63,707 nucleotides of DNA from a virus, in IMG/VR virus record IMGVR_UViG_3300030520_000019, positions 1-63,707 of that record; one strand, given 5' to 3'. The translations under genes and the position numbers were made by a program. A model generated the notes under the pieces. The model made no database searches and was not told the DNA's origin. It was given only the letters and a program-made list of their open reading frames with translations. Position 1 is the first letter of the stretch. The number at the start of each line of letters is the position of its first letter. This document shows, one piece after another, positions 8,428 through 17,165 of the stretch.

Positions 8428-9128
8428 GGCGCAACGGGTCCACTAGTACCACCGCCGGTAGTTACTCCGGTGTGTTCATGTGTATTGAAATTGTGCGTGC
8501 CGACCATGAGAACACCACCGCTAATATCAACACCGTCTTCTGCAACGATGCCACCTTGATTAATGATTTGCCCGGTCGTCAAAATTATCGGTGCGTCGAG
8601 CTTGATCAGCGTGGTCGCCTTGACATTGACATTGCCACCAATGGGGTCTAGTTCAATTACATTGTTACCGTCAGCGGATCTGACTTGCAAAGTTGTCGCG
8701 CTAATTGAGCCGACAACTTTGCTGTTTGAGCGGAAGCCCGCGAACGCAAAACCATCGGACAGATCGTGCATGCGGAACAGGGCCTGGGGTTGCACGCCTC
8801 CGTTCTGCCACCAGCCGTCGATACAGCGCGAAGCAAACACCACAAGGCATTCGTCGCCAGCGGCCACGGGAAACGTGATCGAACAGTTGCCGCCGTGCGG
8901 GAAGAAGAGAGGGCAATCGAGCAGAGGGCTGATTGCCTGCTGAGTGGTTTCGCCCGTCATAATATTGCGGACAGACATCTGGATTGCAACCTGCACCACG
9001 CAAGTCTGCTGATCAAGGTTTACTGACTGGATGATGCCGGGCATCGCCGACCAGATATCCGCCTGCCAACCTTGAAGCACGGCAATCAGAGTTTCGCGCA
9101 GATTATTGAGGCGTTCTTTAGGATCCAT
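8424..9128 (-). CDS. Baseplate spike protein, Gp138/gpV-like
   Basis: A 234-aa membrane-puncturing spike. The N-terminal region (about 1-120, with FPVAAGDECLVVF and DGWWQNGG) fits the OB-fold of Gp138-like spikes. A beta-helical shaft follows and the C-terminus carries HEH (217-219) before a Gly/Thr-rich tip. In P2 gpV and phi92 gp138 such an HxH motif binds iron at the needle apex. It probably acts as a trimer at the tail tip. Confidence 0.85.
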   Translation of the reverse strand: MDPKERLNNLRETLIAVLQGWQADIWSAMPGIIQSVNLDQQTCVVQVAIQMSVRNIMTGETTQQAISPLLDCPLFFPHGGNCSITFPVAAGDECLVVFASRCIDGWWQNGGVQPQALFRMHDLSDGFAFAGFRSNSKVVGSISATTLQVRSADGNNVIELDPIGGNVNVKATTLIKLDAPIILTTGQIINQGGIVAEDGVDISGGVLMVGTHNFNTHEHTGVTTGGGTSGPVAP

Positions 9129-10077
9129 TGGCGTTCGCCAGCGGGATTGAACCCAGCCGATTAGATGGGTTGGGCGTGACTGACAACAATGTCAGATGCG
9201 AGTACCAATCGTTACCCCGGGAGTCACCGCTATGCGTGACCACAAACGCCCGGTACAGACCGTCGGCATCAATTGGCGCGATCTGCTGCACACCAGCCCA
9301 ACGATTGTAGGGTGTGCTCGTGGGGCTGTTTTGGATGAGTTGGTTTACCTCATTGTTGTTCAGCTTAATCTGGCATCCGATGCGGTATCGTGAATTCAAC
9401 AACGTCGTGACGTTGATACCGCCATCTGTCTGCTCGGGAACTCCAATAAGCCCGGTGTTAATGTTGACATTCACCACTTGACCGTCGCGATAACCTGTGT
9501 TGTCTATCATCACAACTTGACCATTTTGCACAGACCAGGAGGCATCTAAATGGCTTGCCAGATTGCGCATACGTGCTCGCGCCATACCGAACAGTACCTG
9601 ACCGCGGATGCTCGGCGTATATTGAGCGGTTGTGGTCAGTGATCCGAAGTCTGTTCCTGCCGACCCTAGTACAGTGCCAAGCTGCCCCGCTACCTGCTGG
9701 GGCGTCTGCCCCTTAGCCAGCGAGGTATTGATGACTGCATTGTTGTATCCAATGTCGCCGTCAGCGCCATAGATATCAAGGAAGGTGTCAGTTGGCCCTT
9801 CGCGGCCAACTTTGAATTGTTTGATGGTACCTTGGAAGATTAAGCCGAAATTGCCCTGTTCGTAGCCGGCACTGAGCTGTACCTGCCCGAACTGTTCCCG
9901 GATGTTTTTAATTGTGTTATCGGAAAGGTTGTACACGCGAATGACCGCCGTGTTGGGCGATTCAGTATCGGCGACCGTTGTCTCGAACCGAATACGCAAT
10001 TCAGACAGGTCGAGCGCCTTATTGCCATTGAAGACCTGCAAAGAGATCTTGCGAATCCACTGGGTCTGGTCGCTCAT
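9118..10077 (-). CDS. Baseplate hub protein
   Basis: A 319-aa protein placed between plug and spike genes. The N-terminal IRFETTVADTESPNTAVI and VYNLSD patterns resemble tail hub proteins of the gpD/gp27 class. RAFVVTHSGDSRGNDWYS near the C-terminus is also typical. It should form the central trimer linking tail tube and spike. It overlaps the spike gene by 11 bases. Confidence 0.75.
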   Translation of the reverse strand: MSDQTQWIRKISLQVFNGNKALDLSELRIRFETTVADTESPNTAVIRVYNLSDNTIKNIREQFGQVQLSAGYEQGNFGLIFQGTIKQFKVGREGPTDTFLDIYGADGDIGYNNAVINTSLAKGQTPQQVAGQLGTVLGSAGTDFGSLTTTAQYTPSIRGQVLFGMARARMRNLASHLDASWSVQNGQVVMIDNTGYRDGQVVNVNINTGLIGVPEQTDGGINVTTLLNSRYRIGCQIKLNNNEVNQLIQNSPTSTPYNRWAGVQQIAPIDADGLYRAFVVTHSGDSRGNDWYSHLTLLSVTPNPSNRLGSIPLANANGS

Positions 10078-10496
10078 GCGTCCTCCAGGCCTCGACCGCC
10101 GACAGGCTCAATAGTCTTTTTGCCATCCGTGCCGAAATAGATATTCGTGTAGTTAGCCGGCTGCTGCACAACGACGGTCGTGACAACGAAATAGACGTGA
10201 CCGGTAGTGCCGAGATTGCTGAACGTTGGTACCGCATCGGGATCGTGGTCTGTTTGCACAACCAGTTGACCGCCGAAGTTAAGATACCCAAACGGGCCAA
10301 GCAGATCGACCCCAGTCACCAACGGAATTGAATTGATGATTGGAATGTTGTTGATGTCTGCAATGCTAATGTTCCAGCAGTTGCCAGCGGTGCTCCACCA
10401 TAGGCTAATCGAATAGACGACACCGGCCAGGGCAATCTGGAACGTTTGCGCCGCTGGCTCAAGCGGAATCTCGTAGCTGGTCTGTACTGTGGTCAT
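10074..10496 (-). CDS. Baseplate plug protein, Pam3 gp18-like
   Basis: A 140-aa beta-rich protein opening TSYEIPLEPAAQTFQIAL, followed by SISLWWSTAGNCWNISI. This is the pattern of the baseplate plug domain described in Pam3. It overlaps both neighbours by four bases (ATGA), so the hub, plug and Dit-like genes form one tightly coupled translation unit. Confidence 0.72.
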   Translation of the reverse strand: MTTVQTSYEIPLEPAAQTFQIALAGVVYSISLWWSTAGNCWNISIADINNIPIINSIPLVTGVDLLGPFGYLNFGGQLVVQTDHDPDAVPTFSNLGTTGHVYFVVTTVVVQQPANYTNIYFGTDGKKTIEPVGGRGLEDA

Positions 10497-11206
10497 GGCA
10501 TGAGGATCCCCGCACCTTGGGGCGCCGGGGTGAGCGCCTTGCTGCCGTTGGTCTGATAAGTTGCGGTGTCTTGCGGGTTAGCCTGCAAACTAGCCGGCAA
10601 TGTAGTCACCGACGTATTAACAAGAAATACCTGCTGGCATTCGACCGTAATCTCGAGCGAATTAGCACTCTTGTAATTCGTGCTGGTACGCAACGACTTA
10701 CAGATCATGTTCTGGTACAGGCGTTTGCCTGTGATGACAGAGAACAACGATCGCGTCTGTTGCAACTTCAGCAGTGTCGCATATGCAGTGTTGATGCTTG
10801 TGGTACCTGCGCCTTGCTGGTTTGATGTGAAGCTTAGCGCGGCCTGCGCCGCCGACACCGCACCGACCACCGAATTCGCGATGGCACTGTTTGCAGTCGC
10901 AATGCCAGTAATGTCACCTGACAACGTTCGAACGACAGGCGGGCTATTTGACCACATGAGGGTGAGAACCAAGTGCGCCGGCCTCACGAATGCGTGGTCG
11001 GTGATCGGTGCGCCGGTTTCGACCGGATGCACCGTCACTTCCATCTCGTCCTGGTGCTGTTCTTCAACCACCGCTTGTGCGATGATATCGTTCGAGCTAG
11101 TACCGTTGAATTGAACAATATTGTAGATGCGACGTGGCAGTGGAGCAATCGCAATAGCTTGAAGGCCAAGTTGTGCCCCAGCACTGACAAAACTTCCGGC
11201 ACTCAT
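10493..11206 (-). CDS. Dit-like distal tail / baseplate initiator protein
   Basis: A 237-aa protein located after the tape-measure gene. The N-terminal half (RRIYNIVQFNGTSSNDII, then VEEQHQDEMEVTVHPVE) matches the Dit-like tail protein N-terminal domain. A low-complexity Ala/Ser/Thr stretch lies in the middle. It probably forms the ring that joins the last tube ring to the hub. Confidence 0.75.
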   Translation of the reverse strand: MSAGSFVSAGAQLGLQAIAIAPLPRRIYNIVQFNGTSSNDIIAQAVVEEQHQDEMEVTVHPVETGAPITDHAFVRPAHLVLTLMWSNSPPVVRTLSGDITGIATANSAIANSVVGAVSAAQAALSFTSNQQGAGTTSINTAYATLLKLQQTRSLFSVITGKRLYQNMICKSLRTSTNYKSANSLEITVECQQVFLVNTSVTTLPASLQANPQDTATYQTNGSKALTPAPQGAGILMP

Positions 11207-12678
11207 CGTACCGCTCCTTGACCGTCACGCAAGGCGTCACCGTACGTGCGCGCCTGCGCACCGGCCACCTTGTGTGCGATCTCGTTTGCGTTGCTGCCTG
11301 TGATGTGGAACGTGTTCTGGATAGTGATAGGATTGCCGCTTTCAAGCGCATGGTACTTGCCGAGATATGCTTGCGTCTCTGGCAGCATGCCACCAAGACC
11401 AACAGTGTCGAGGTGATGTGGGCCGCCGTTGTACGCAGCCAGTGCCATGTCTACGTTACCGCCGTACTTGCTCATCAGACGAGACAGGTACCGCTGTGCG
11501 GCTTTTGAAGACTTAACGGGATCCATTCGATCAGCATCAGTCTTCAGTCCGTAATCACCCCCAGTGTTCTTCACGAATTGCCATGGCCCCAACGCACCGG
11601 CAGACGAAGTTCCAGGGTTTGCCCCGAAACCGCTTTCAATGCCGTAGACGCGCCACATCATATCATGAGGCAGACCTGCTTCTTTCTCGAGCGCATTAAT
11701 ATAGGCATGGGGATCCGAACCCATACTAGCCCCAGCAGGCCCCTTGCCGGCCCCGGCAGCGGCCGATCCCGGGATCGCTAGTACCCCTGTACTGCGTTGC
11801 GCTGCGGTCGTGGGCTTTCCGCTGCTCTTGCCGCCAAGCAAATCGCCAATCCAGCCGCGAATATTATCCGAAGCCGCATTACTGATCGCACTGGGCAGTC
11901 CGAGCGTGCTTTCGTACCATGATTTGAGGACGCCGACTTTGCTGATGTGCTTCGTAAGGTCGTCCATTCCTTCGACAAGAACGGCATTGAAGCTCTTGAA
12001 TGCCGGAAGGGCATGCGCGAGAATTGTCGTCTCAAGAGCCCCGAAATGCATCTTCAGGTTGTCCAGCGAGCTCGCGTATTCGTTTGAATCTTTGGCAGCC
12101 TTGTCCAGATCAACGCCCATATCGGCGTACGCCTGCTTCATCTGCTGTTGCTTGGCAATAATTTCATCCATGTGCTCGCGCATCTGGTGAAACGTGTCCG
12201 GATCCATACCGAACATGCCGGCAAACTGAGCACCCTGAAATTCGGGCATCTTGCTAATAGCCCGAACGTAGTCAGTCATGACATCGCTAACATCGCGGCC
12301 TTCAACCTTGATGCCGAACGATTCGACTAAGCCCTTCATCCCAGGGTTCAGGCGGAACGCCTGCGCCATGCTATGGATCGCACTGCCCATGGCTTCGGCA
12401 GAGATCCCAACCTGCTTCCCCGCGTACTCCAAGCTCTGCAGATTCTTGACGCTAGACTGTGCCAGTTGAGAGTCGAAGTAGACCTTCCGCATGCTGTAGG
12501 CAAATGATGCGGCAGCGGCTTCAACACCGGCCACCACGCCGGCCACAGCGAGGCCCACACCCATAACTCGTTTCCCAACGAGTCCGAGCGATTCTTGGAA
12601 CTTCTTGAGCTCGCCCTGGTCTGTCTTGAAGCCCAGCTTGACGAGGTATTCCTGTAGAACTTCAGAGGTGCCGGACAT
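11203..12678 (-). CDS. Tail tape-measure protein with lytic transglycosylase domain
   Basis: A 491-aa tape measure. It has a hydrophobic Ala/Gly/Val segment at about 36-60, helical regions up to 280, and a C-terminal SLT domain (about 322-440). That domain holds the catalytic glutamate in YGIESGFG (Glu348), SAGALGPWQF and AAYNGG (414-419). It sets tail length and cuts peptidoglycan during DNA entry. The modest length implies a short tail. Confidence 0.88.
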   Translation of the reverse strand: MSGTSEVLQEYLVKLGFKTDQGELKKFQESLGLVGKRVMGVGLAVAGVVAGVEAAAASFAYSMRKVYFDSQLAQSSVKNLQSLEYAGKQVGISAEAMGSAIHSMAQAFRLNPGMKGLVESFGIKVEGRDVSDVMTDYVRAISKMPEFQGAQFAGMFGMDPDTFHQMREHMDEIIAKQQQMKQAYADMGVDLDKAAKDSNEYASSLDNLKMHFGALETTILAHALPAFKSFNAVLVEGMDDLTKHISKVGVLKSWYESTLGLPSAISNAASDNIRGWIGDLLGGKSSGKPTTAAQRSTGVLAIPGSAAAGAGKGPAGASMGSDPHAYINALEKEAGLPHDMMWRVYGIESGFGANPGTSSAGALGPWQFVKNTGGDYGLKTDADRMDPVKSSKAAQRYLSRLMSKYGGNVDMALAAYNGGPHHLDTVGLGGMLPETQAYLGKYHALESGNPITIQNTFHITGSNANEIAHKVAGAQARTYGDALRDGQGAVR

Positions 12679-12837
12679 TTACTTCTGCCTCAACCGTTCT
12701 TCGTTTTCGGCCTGGACATCGAGCGCCTCGTTCAGCTTGCAGATGGCGAGCAAGTCTAGCGACCCGTCATACAGTGATTCCGCCTTGAAAAGCCCTCGGA
12801 GGAGCGGTCGATACAGCCAGTCTTCCCCTGACGCCAT
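12679..12837 (-). CDS. Tail assembly chaperone T-region (DUF6889-like), reached by -1 frameshift
   Basis: A 52-aa reading frame with DWLYRPLLRGLF and NEALDVQAENEERLR, a pattern of small proteins next to tape-measure genes. The same frame is open upstream through 12888, where the preceding chaperone gene carries T_TTT_TTT. A -1 shift there would give a fusion of about 189 aa ending at this stop. An internal ATG at 12837, just past the upstream TGA, could also give a separate product. Confidence 0.7.
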   Translation of the reverse strand: MASGEDWLYRPLLRGLFKAESLYDGSLDLLAICKLNEALDVQAENEERLRQK

Positions 12838-12839
12838 CG

Positions 12840-13247
12840 TCACGAGGTCTGTTCTGCTTCCGCTTCCAAACTGCCGAGGGCGGTACGAAAAAAATCGCCC
12901 AGGTTCTCCGCGATGACCATGGCGGTGACCGCAAAGATGTCTTCAACGGCAACGTCCTGAAACATGAAGCCACCTTGAGGGTTGGTCAGACGCACAAAGG
13001 CGCCTGTCACGTCTTGCGTGCTGACCACACCAAGGCACGCCTTGGTGACTTGGTCCGAGGCTTCGTCCGATAGGTTGCCCAGCAGCATCAGCGCCAGAAG
13101 GGTCTTGTCTTTGCCGGCGTTAGCTTTGGCAACCAGCGGTTGCACGATGGGAATCATGGCTCCCACCTTGCGCGCAACCAGCAGTTGCGCGGGGAGGGAC
13201 AGCGTGCCGGTCATGTAGACTCGGCCGCTCTTGCCGGTGTGGGTCAT
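12840..13247 (-). CDS. Tail assembly chaperone (G-like)
   Basis: A 135-aa protein between tail tube and tape measure, the position of lambda G-type chaperones that keep the tape measure soluble. The start at 13247 overlaps the tube gene stop (ATGA); an upstream in-frame start is less likely. Phe-Phe codons at 12888-12893 with the preceding T make a slippery heptamer T_TTT_TTT (12888-12894), and the -1 frame runs without a stop into the frame at 12679-12837. The protein itself is helical with GAMIPIVQPLVAKAN and VTAMVIAENLGDFF segments. Confidence 0.75.
   Translation of the reverse strand: MTHTGKSGRVYMTGTLSLPAQLLVARKVGAMIPIVQPLVAKANAGKDKTLLALMLLGNLSDEASDQVTKACLGVVSTQDVTGAFVRLTNPQGGFMFQDVAVEDIFAVTAMVIAENLGDFFRTALGSLEAEAEQTS
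12888..12894 (-). promoter_or_regulatory. Slippery heptamer for programmed -1 frameshift
   Basis: Seven T on the minus strand, read in the zero frame as gaT TTT TTT, fit the X_XXY_YYZ rule. Reading on in -1 from 12888 gives an open frame that joins the downstream chaperone frame in register. Confidence 0.65.
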
Positions 13248-13687
13248 GCAAGGGCTCCTAGGACACGGTCGATCTGGCCGACGGTGAACGACCATTCGTT
13301 CATGCCGGCTTCCTTACCGTACACGAGGTTCGGCGCGCGCTTGAACGCCACGTTGCGGCACGTCACCAGATCGCCCAGGTTGGTATCCGTCAGCGTCAGC
13401 GTGTTCTGCCCGTGGTTAGCCGGGCTGCTGGTCTGGTAGGCGTACAGAAGAGCGAGTTGCTGGTTGATGGCGCTGGTCTTCAGCAGACGCACCGTGGCCG
13501 AGCCACTCTTGTTCGCATGCAGGCTGTGCATGGATGTTCCATCCGCGCCGATCACCATGCTGTCGATGTCTTCGGAGGCTTCGATGGTGATGCCTTCGTC
13601 GGACGTGCCGGCCCCTTGGCCCAGATTGATTGAGCCACCGGGGCCAACCAGCGAGCAGTTGACGCTCAGGAACGAGTAGGTGGACAT
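13244..13687 (-). CDS. Tail tube protein, DUF3277-like
   Basis: A 147-aa tube subunit starting MSTYSFLSVNCSLVGPGG. It carries the SDEGITIEASEDID and LLKTSAINQQLALLY regions of DUF3277 myophage tube proteins. It forms the hexameric inner tube under the sheath. It follows the sheath gene, separated by 12 bases. Confidence 0.86.
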   Translation of the reverse strand: MSTYSFLSVNCSLVGPGGSINLGQGAGTSDEGITIEASEDIDSMVIGADGTSMHSLHANKSGSATVRLLKTSAINQQLALLYAYQTSSPANHGQNTLTLTDTNLGDLVTCRNVAFKRAPNLVYGKEAGMNEWSFTVGQIDRVLGALA

Positions 13688-13699
13688 GTAGTTCTACCT

Positions 13700-15190
13700 T
13701 TAGCGGTTGACGTTGATCAGGATGTCCACGGTGTGGATCGCGCCAGCCAGCTTGGCAGCGACTTGGAAGGTAACGGACTTGCGGGCCGCACGATCCGTGG
13801 GGTTCTGGCTGGCAATAGGCGGTGCGTAGACGTAGTATCCATTCGGCAGGAAGTCGCCGGTCGCCAGCGTGCCGAAGCCGGTCTGGTTCCAGATGCCCGG
13901 TGCGAGCAACCCATTGTTGACGTATGCCGACAGGCGGGCCGAGATTACGTTGACGATGCTGTGGTTGCCGGCATCCGTTTGCGGAATCTTGGTGGGACTG
14001 GTATAAAGGAAGTTGTAGACGTCCGACTGAATGTCCAGTGCCAGCGCGTCTGTACCAATCACGGTATCAATGAAGTCGCCCGAAGCACAGAGACCCGGTT
14101 CAATGATGGCAGTGTTATTGTTGTACGCCACGAAGACATTGCAGTTCTTGGCTTCGAGCGCACTGATCTGCGAAACGTTCATGTTCTCCGCCACGATGCC
14201 CGGTTCCTGCTTGTACATCAGCGTGATGACCGAGTTGTTCGCGGTATAGTCCGTCGTCAAGATGCGCGCCAGCATAGAGACCACGGCATATGGGTTGGAA
14301 CTGCTGTACTGCGTAGCGGTATGGCGGTATCCTGCCTGATTGAGCAGATACGGAATGGACGTCGTGTCCGTACTATTGAGAACAGCCGCCTCTTGTGTGG
14401 TCACACCGAAGAAGTGGCGGTTCTCGCTACCTTCAATGTACGGAGCGATTGCCAGGGTATCGGCGTCCACGCTGCCCAGCACGGTCACGGCGTACCAGAT
14501 TTGCCCGTAGTTGCTGTCAAACAGTGTCACAGCCGCCAGCGCCGTTTCGGCCACCGCGCCTTGAGCCGTGTAGGCGCCCAGGGCCGCCGTCATGCAGGTC
14601 AGCGCGCTGATGTCGGTGCCGCCCGTGCCTGCCGTGACGAAGCCAACAGTGGCGCCCGCGCCGGTAGCGGTGCTGGTGAGCTCGAAACGCTGGAAGGATG
14701 CGTTCCAGACGATGGTTGCCGCCACCGACGCGCCGGTCAAGGCCGTCTGGATAATGGACGCCACACCGTTGAGATTGGTGGCGCCACTGAAGTTCATCGC
14801 CGTCAGCGACGTGACCGTGCCGCCGACGCTGACGTGCAAGGAACCGTTCGTGATGGCGTTCCACGTCGCGATCAGTTGGTCCGCCGCAGGCAGCTCTCCA
14901 CCGCGCAAGTACGCAGGCGATGCCGACTGCACCCAGCGGCCAATCAGCAGGCTCGTCGGTTGCGGAAGCTGTTCGAACCACAGCAGAGCAGCAAGGTACT
15001 CCGGCGCGGTCGTGCCGAAGTCGGTCGCCACTTCAGACAGGCCGTTGTAGACACGGTACCGTTCCGTCGGATCGATCGTGGCCGACGAACCCAGGATCAG
15101 GAGCTGCGACGTGTTCTGTGCGGCGGCACCACCGGGCGTAAGGTTGACCGACGTGCTGATCAGCCGGCTGATGGGAAGCGAAGCGGTCAT
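13700..15190 (-). CDS. Contractile tail sheath protein, DUF3383-like
   Basis: A 496-aa sheath protein with the DUF3383 pattern: the N-terminal PISRLISTSVNLTPGGAA, the YRVYNGLSEVATDFG segment, and the C-terminal YVYAPPIASQNPTDRAARK region. It defines the virion as a myophage. No frame breaks are seen. A long antisense open frame covers it but is judged a shadow. Confidence 0.92.
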   Translation of the reverse strand: MTASLPISRLISTSVNLTPGGAAAQNTSQLLILGSSATIDPTERYRVYNGLSEVATDFGTTAPEYLAALLWFEQLPQPTSLLIGRWVQSASPAYLRGGELPAADQLIATWNAITNGSLHVSVGGTVTSLTAMNFSGATNLNGVASIIQTALTGASVAATIVWNASFQRFELTSTATGAGATVGFVTAGTGGTDISALTCMTAALGAYTAQGAVAETALAAVTLFDSNYGQIWYAVTVLGSVDADTLAIAPYIEGSENRHFFGVTTQEAAVLNSTDTTSIPYLLNQAGYRHTATQYSSSNPYAVVSMLARILTTDYTANNSVITLMYKQEPGIVAENMNVSQISALEAKNCNVFVAYNNNTAIIEPGLCASGDFIDTVIGTDALALDIQSDVYNFLYTSPTKIPQTDAGNHSIVNVISARLSAYVNNGLLAPGIWNQTGFGTLATGDFLPNGYYVYAPPIASQNPTDRAARKSVTFQVAAKLAGAIHTVDILINVNR

Positions 15191-15204
15191 AATTTAGTCC
15201 CGTC

Positions 15205-15798
15205 TTAAGGCGTGTTGACGTTGATGGTCGTCGTATAGATTTCGTTATCCAGTAGAATCTGGGCTGCTTCCAGCGTAAGAACTTGGTACTCGCGGACAAT
15301 CTGGCGCTTGACCCGCATCTCCATATCAACGCGGCGGTACCACAGTTCTTTAATAATTTCTGGGGCGGTGACCTGATCTCCGAATTCAATCAGGCCCATA
15401 TTATTCAGCTGGAATACTTCAAGATTCTGCGGGATCGCACCGCCGTCGCGTAGCATATCTGCGAAGCTACTGGCGTTCGGACCCCAGAAAGAATACCTGA
15501 CAGTTAGGACTTGATGCCTGCGGAGTTGATTATAGCCTTGACCAGTTGCGAACTGCAAATTGACGGCAAAGGTATCTGCGCTGCTCACGCTCACTTTAAA
15601 ACTGCACCAGTCAATATCGTTTTGGGGGATATTCGGAGCATTCGTTTGCCATGATGGGCGCACCATGGGTGCCGGGTAGCCAGTGAGCGCAACTGTCCAG
15701 GCTTGAAAGAAGTCTTCAAGCTGCTGGTCGTTTAGGGGTGGCGCTGGCGGGTTGCTGGGGAGCAGGGCGCCGCCCGTGGCGCTGGTGTTACCCGGCAT
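15205..15798 (-). CDS. Tail terminator / neck protein, LIC_12616-like
   Basis: A 197-aa protein upstream of the sheath gene. The Pro-rich N-terminus is followed by NDQQLEDFFQAWTVALTG and by NDIDWCSFKVS, then LRRHQVLTVRYSFWGPNA, features of neck terminator proteins in this class of myophage. It probably caps the tube and sheath and connects them to the head. Confidence 0.68.
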   Translation of the reverse strand: MPGNTSATGGALLPSNPPAPPLNDQQLEDFFQAWTVALTGYPAPMVRPSWQTNAPNIPQNDIDWCSFKVSVSSADTFAVNLQFATGQGYNQLRRHQVLTVRYSFWGPNASSFADMLRDGGAIPQNLEVFQLNNMGLIEFGDQVTAPEIIKELWYRRVDMEMRVKRQIVREYQVLTLEAAQILLDNEIYTTTINVNTP

Positions 15799-15801
15799 GG
15801 T

Positions 15802-16137
15802 TTACCACTCGCGTGCGGTGTACTTGGCAGCGTTGGTGCCGCTGATGTGGATCTGTCCCGTCAGCACTGGGAAGCCGGCAGGCGGAAATATACCACCGGG
15901 AGCAACTTCCCAGGAACCGATCGTATTCGGAACCGCAGCCGCTCCCGTATCGTTGACCCACATGCTAGTCACATCAATGTTCTGCATCAGCCAGCCCGAG
16001 CGCGTGGCATTGGCATCCATGAGAAGTTCACTGTCGCCAGTACCAGTCAGGGCACCACTGTGGTCAACGATGGCTTCCTGACCATGTACGATAATGGTTT
16101 GCGACGAACCCAGTGCGTCGATTACTTTCAGCAGCAT
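15802..16137 (-). CDS. Hypothetical virion protein (111 aa)
   Basis: A beta-rich 111-aa protein located among neck genes. The ATRSGWLMQNIDVTSMWVND stretch, followed by a Gly/Pro-rich loop, resembles small surface beta-sandwich proteins found in many phage head-neck operons. It overlaps the next upstream gene by 10 bases. Its role could be decoration or neck assembly. Confidence 0.6.
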   Translation of the reverse strand: MLLKVIDALGSSQTIIVHGQEAIVDHSGALTGTGDSELLMDANATRSGWLMQNIDVTSMWVNDTGAAAVPNTIGSWEVAPGGIFPPAGFPVLTGQIHISGTNAAKYTAREW

Positions 16138-16610
16138 ATTGCCCCCAGCGTGCTATTCTGTTGAACGTTAAAATTAGTCATTGAGCCAGCCACTACCGTA
16201 CCTGTCGCCAAACCGGCCAGCCCCGACAGGATAGCAGGGTCCGTCAAGACTGTACTGCGGCATTCTGCTTCGTAGAACCCTGGGCCAAAATGCCCATAGG
16301 GGTCCACGCGAATGACAAGGTACGTGCTACCCCGCCAAATAACGATGTCAGGCTGGCTACCTGTGATCTCACCCTGCAATTGAAACTGCGTGACCACAGT
16401 GATCTGGCGAGGCGTGACTTCGAAAGCATCTCGCGCATCGCGATCATTACTGCTGCCAGAAGTAATTACGCCGATCACGTTTGCGAACGTCGACATTGCG
16501 AATGTGTTACGTCCATTCGTGCCAATGGTTTCGACCCGACGTAGCACACCGAAGTCGGTGGCAAAGTCAGGGTCTGTTAGTGGCTCAGTGACGTCGAGAA
16601 ACGGATTCAC
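16128..16610 (-). CDS. Head-tail joining protein (putative)
   Basis: A 160-aa protein between the gp10-like and neck genes. It contains TPRQITVVTQFQLQGEI and WRGSTYLVIRVDPYGHFGPG, a beta pattern seen in head completion proteins of minimal myophages. Assignment rests mostly on position and size. It overlaps both neighbours, indicating translational coupling. Confidence 0.6.
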   Translation of the reverse strand: MNPFLDVTEPLTDPDFATDFGVLRRVETIGTNGRNTFAMSTFANVIGVITSGSSNDRDARDAFEVTPRQITVVTQFQLQGEITGSQPDIVIWRGSTYLVIRVDPYGHFGPGFYEAECRSTVLTDPAILSGLAGLATGTVVAGSMTNFNVQQNSTLGAICC

Positions 16611-17164
16611 TTGTTTCGCCTGATGACATAGTTGATGGCATTGCGCATCTGCGCCGTAGCAATCAGCGGCTTAGCGTTATCCAGGCTTGGCGCTTCGCCA
16701 TTCGCACGAGCCTTGAGTTCGGTTTTGGCCCCTTTAATTGACTTACGTTGGCGGATACGCTGCCACAACGTTGAGTCGGCCAACGGGGGGCCAATACCCT
16801 CATTGATTACACCACGGATTTCCGCCTGAGCCTTCATCCCTGCAAGGTTGAGGAAACGGACTGGGTCGGTTCCTTTTAGTGCAGCTTTCGCACCTTGCTT
16901 CAGGGCTTCAACAATGTATTTCTGCGCACGTTTGATACCGGGCCGCATGAATGGCCGAGCAGGTATATGCGCCGCCTCGCTGCCGTTGTCATGAATGAAT
17001 GCGAGGGCCGCATTCGTCATGGGTCCTTTTTCTTGCTGCAATTGTTCGCGCGTCGTTTTCTCTGATGGCACACCGACAAATGTCGCGTTCAGCGTCAACT
17101 TGCTAATGCCAGAAAGCACCTTCGGCAGTTTGTCAATCGTCTTACTTGCAGCGTTTTTAGGCAT
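16607..17164 (-). CDS. HK97 gp10-like / tail completion protein
   Basis: A 185-aa basic protein with AALAFIHDNGSEAAHIPARP followed by FMRPGIKRAQ, the hallmark of gp10-like or gpS-like tail completion and neck proteins. The C-terminus is Arg/Lys-rich. It acts at the head-tail junction. Confidence 0.82.
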   Translation of the reverse strand: MPKNAASKTIDKLPKVLSGISKLTLNATFVGVPSEKTTREQLQQEKGPMTNAALAFIHDNGSEAAHIPARPFMRPGIKRAQKYIVEALKQGAKAALKGTDPVRFLNLAGMKAQAEIRGVINEGIGPPLADSTLWQRIRQRKSIKGAKTELKARANGEAPSLDNAKPLIATAQMRNAINYVIRRNK

Positions 17165-17165
17165 C

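Noticed and set aside
13733-15208. A 491-codon plus-strand open frame opposite the sheath gene
   Set aside because: It mirrors the sheath coding frame, is Arg-rich without domains, and lies against the direction of the operon.
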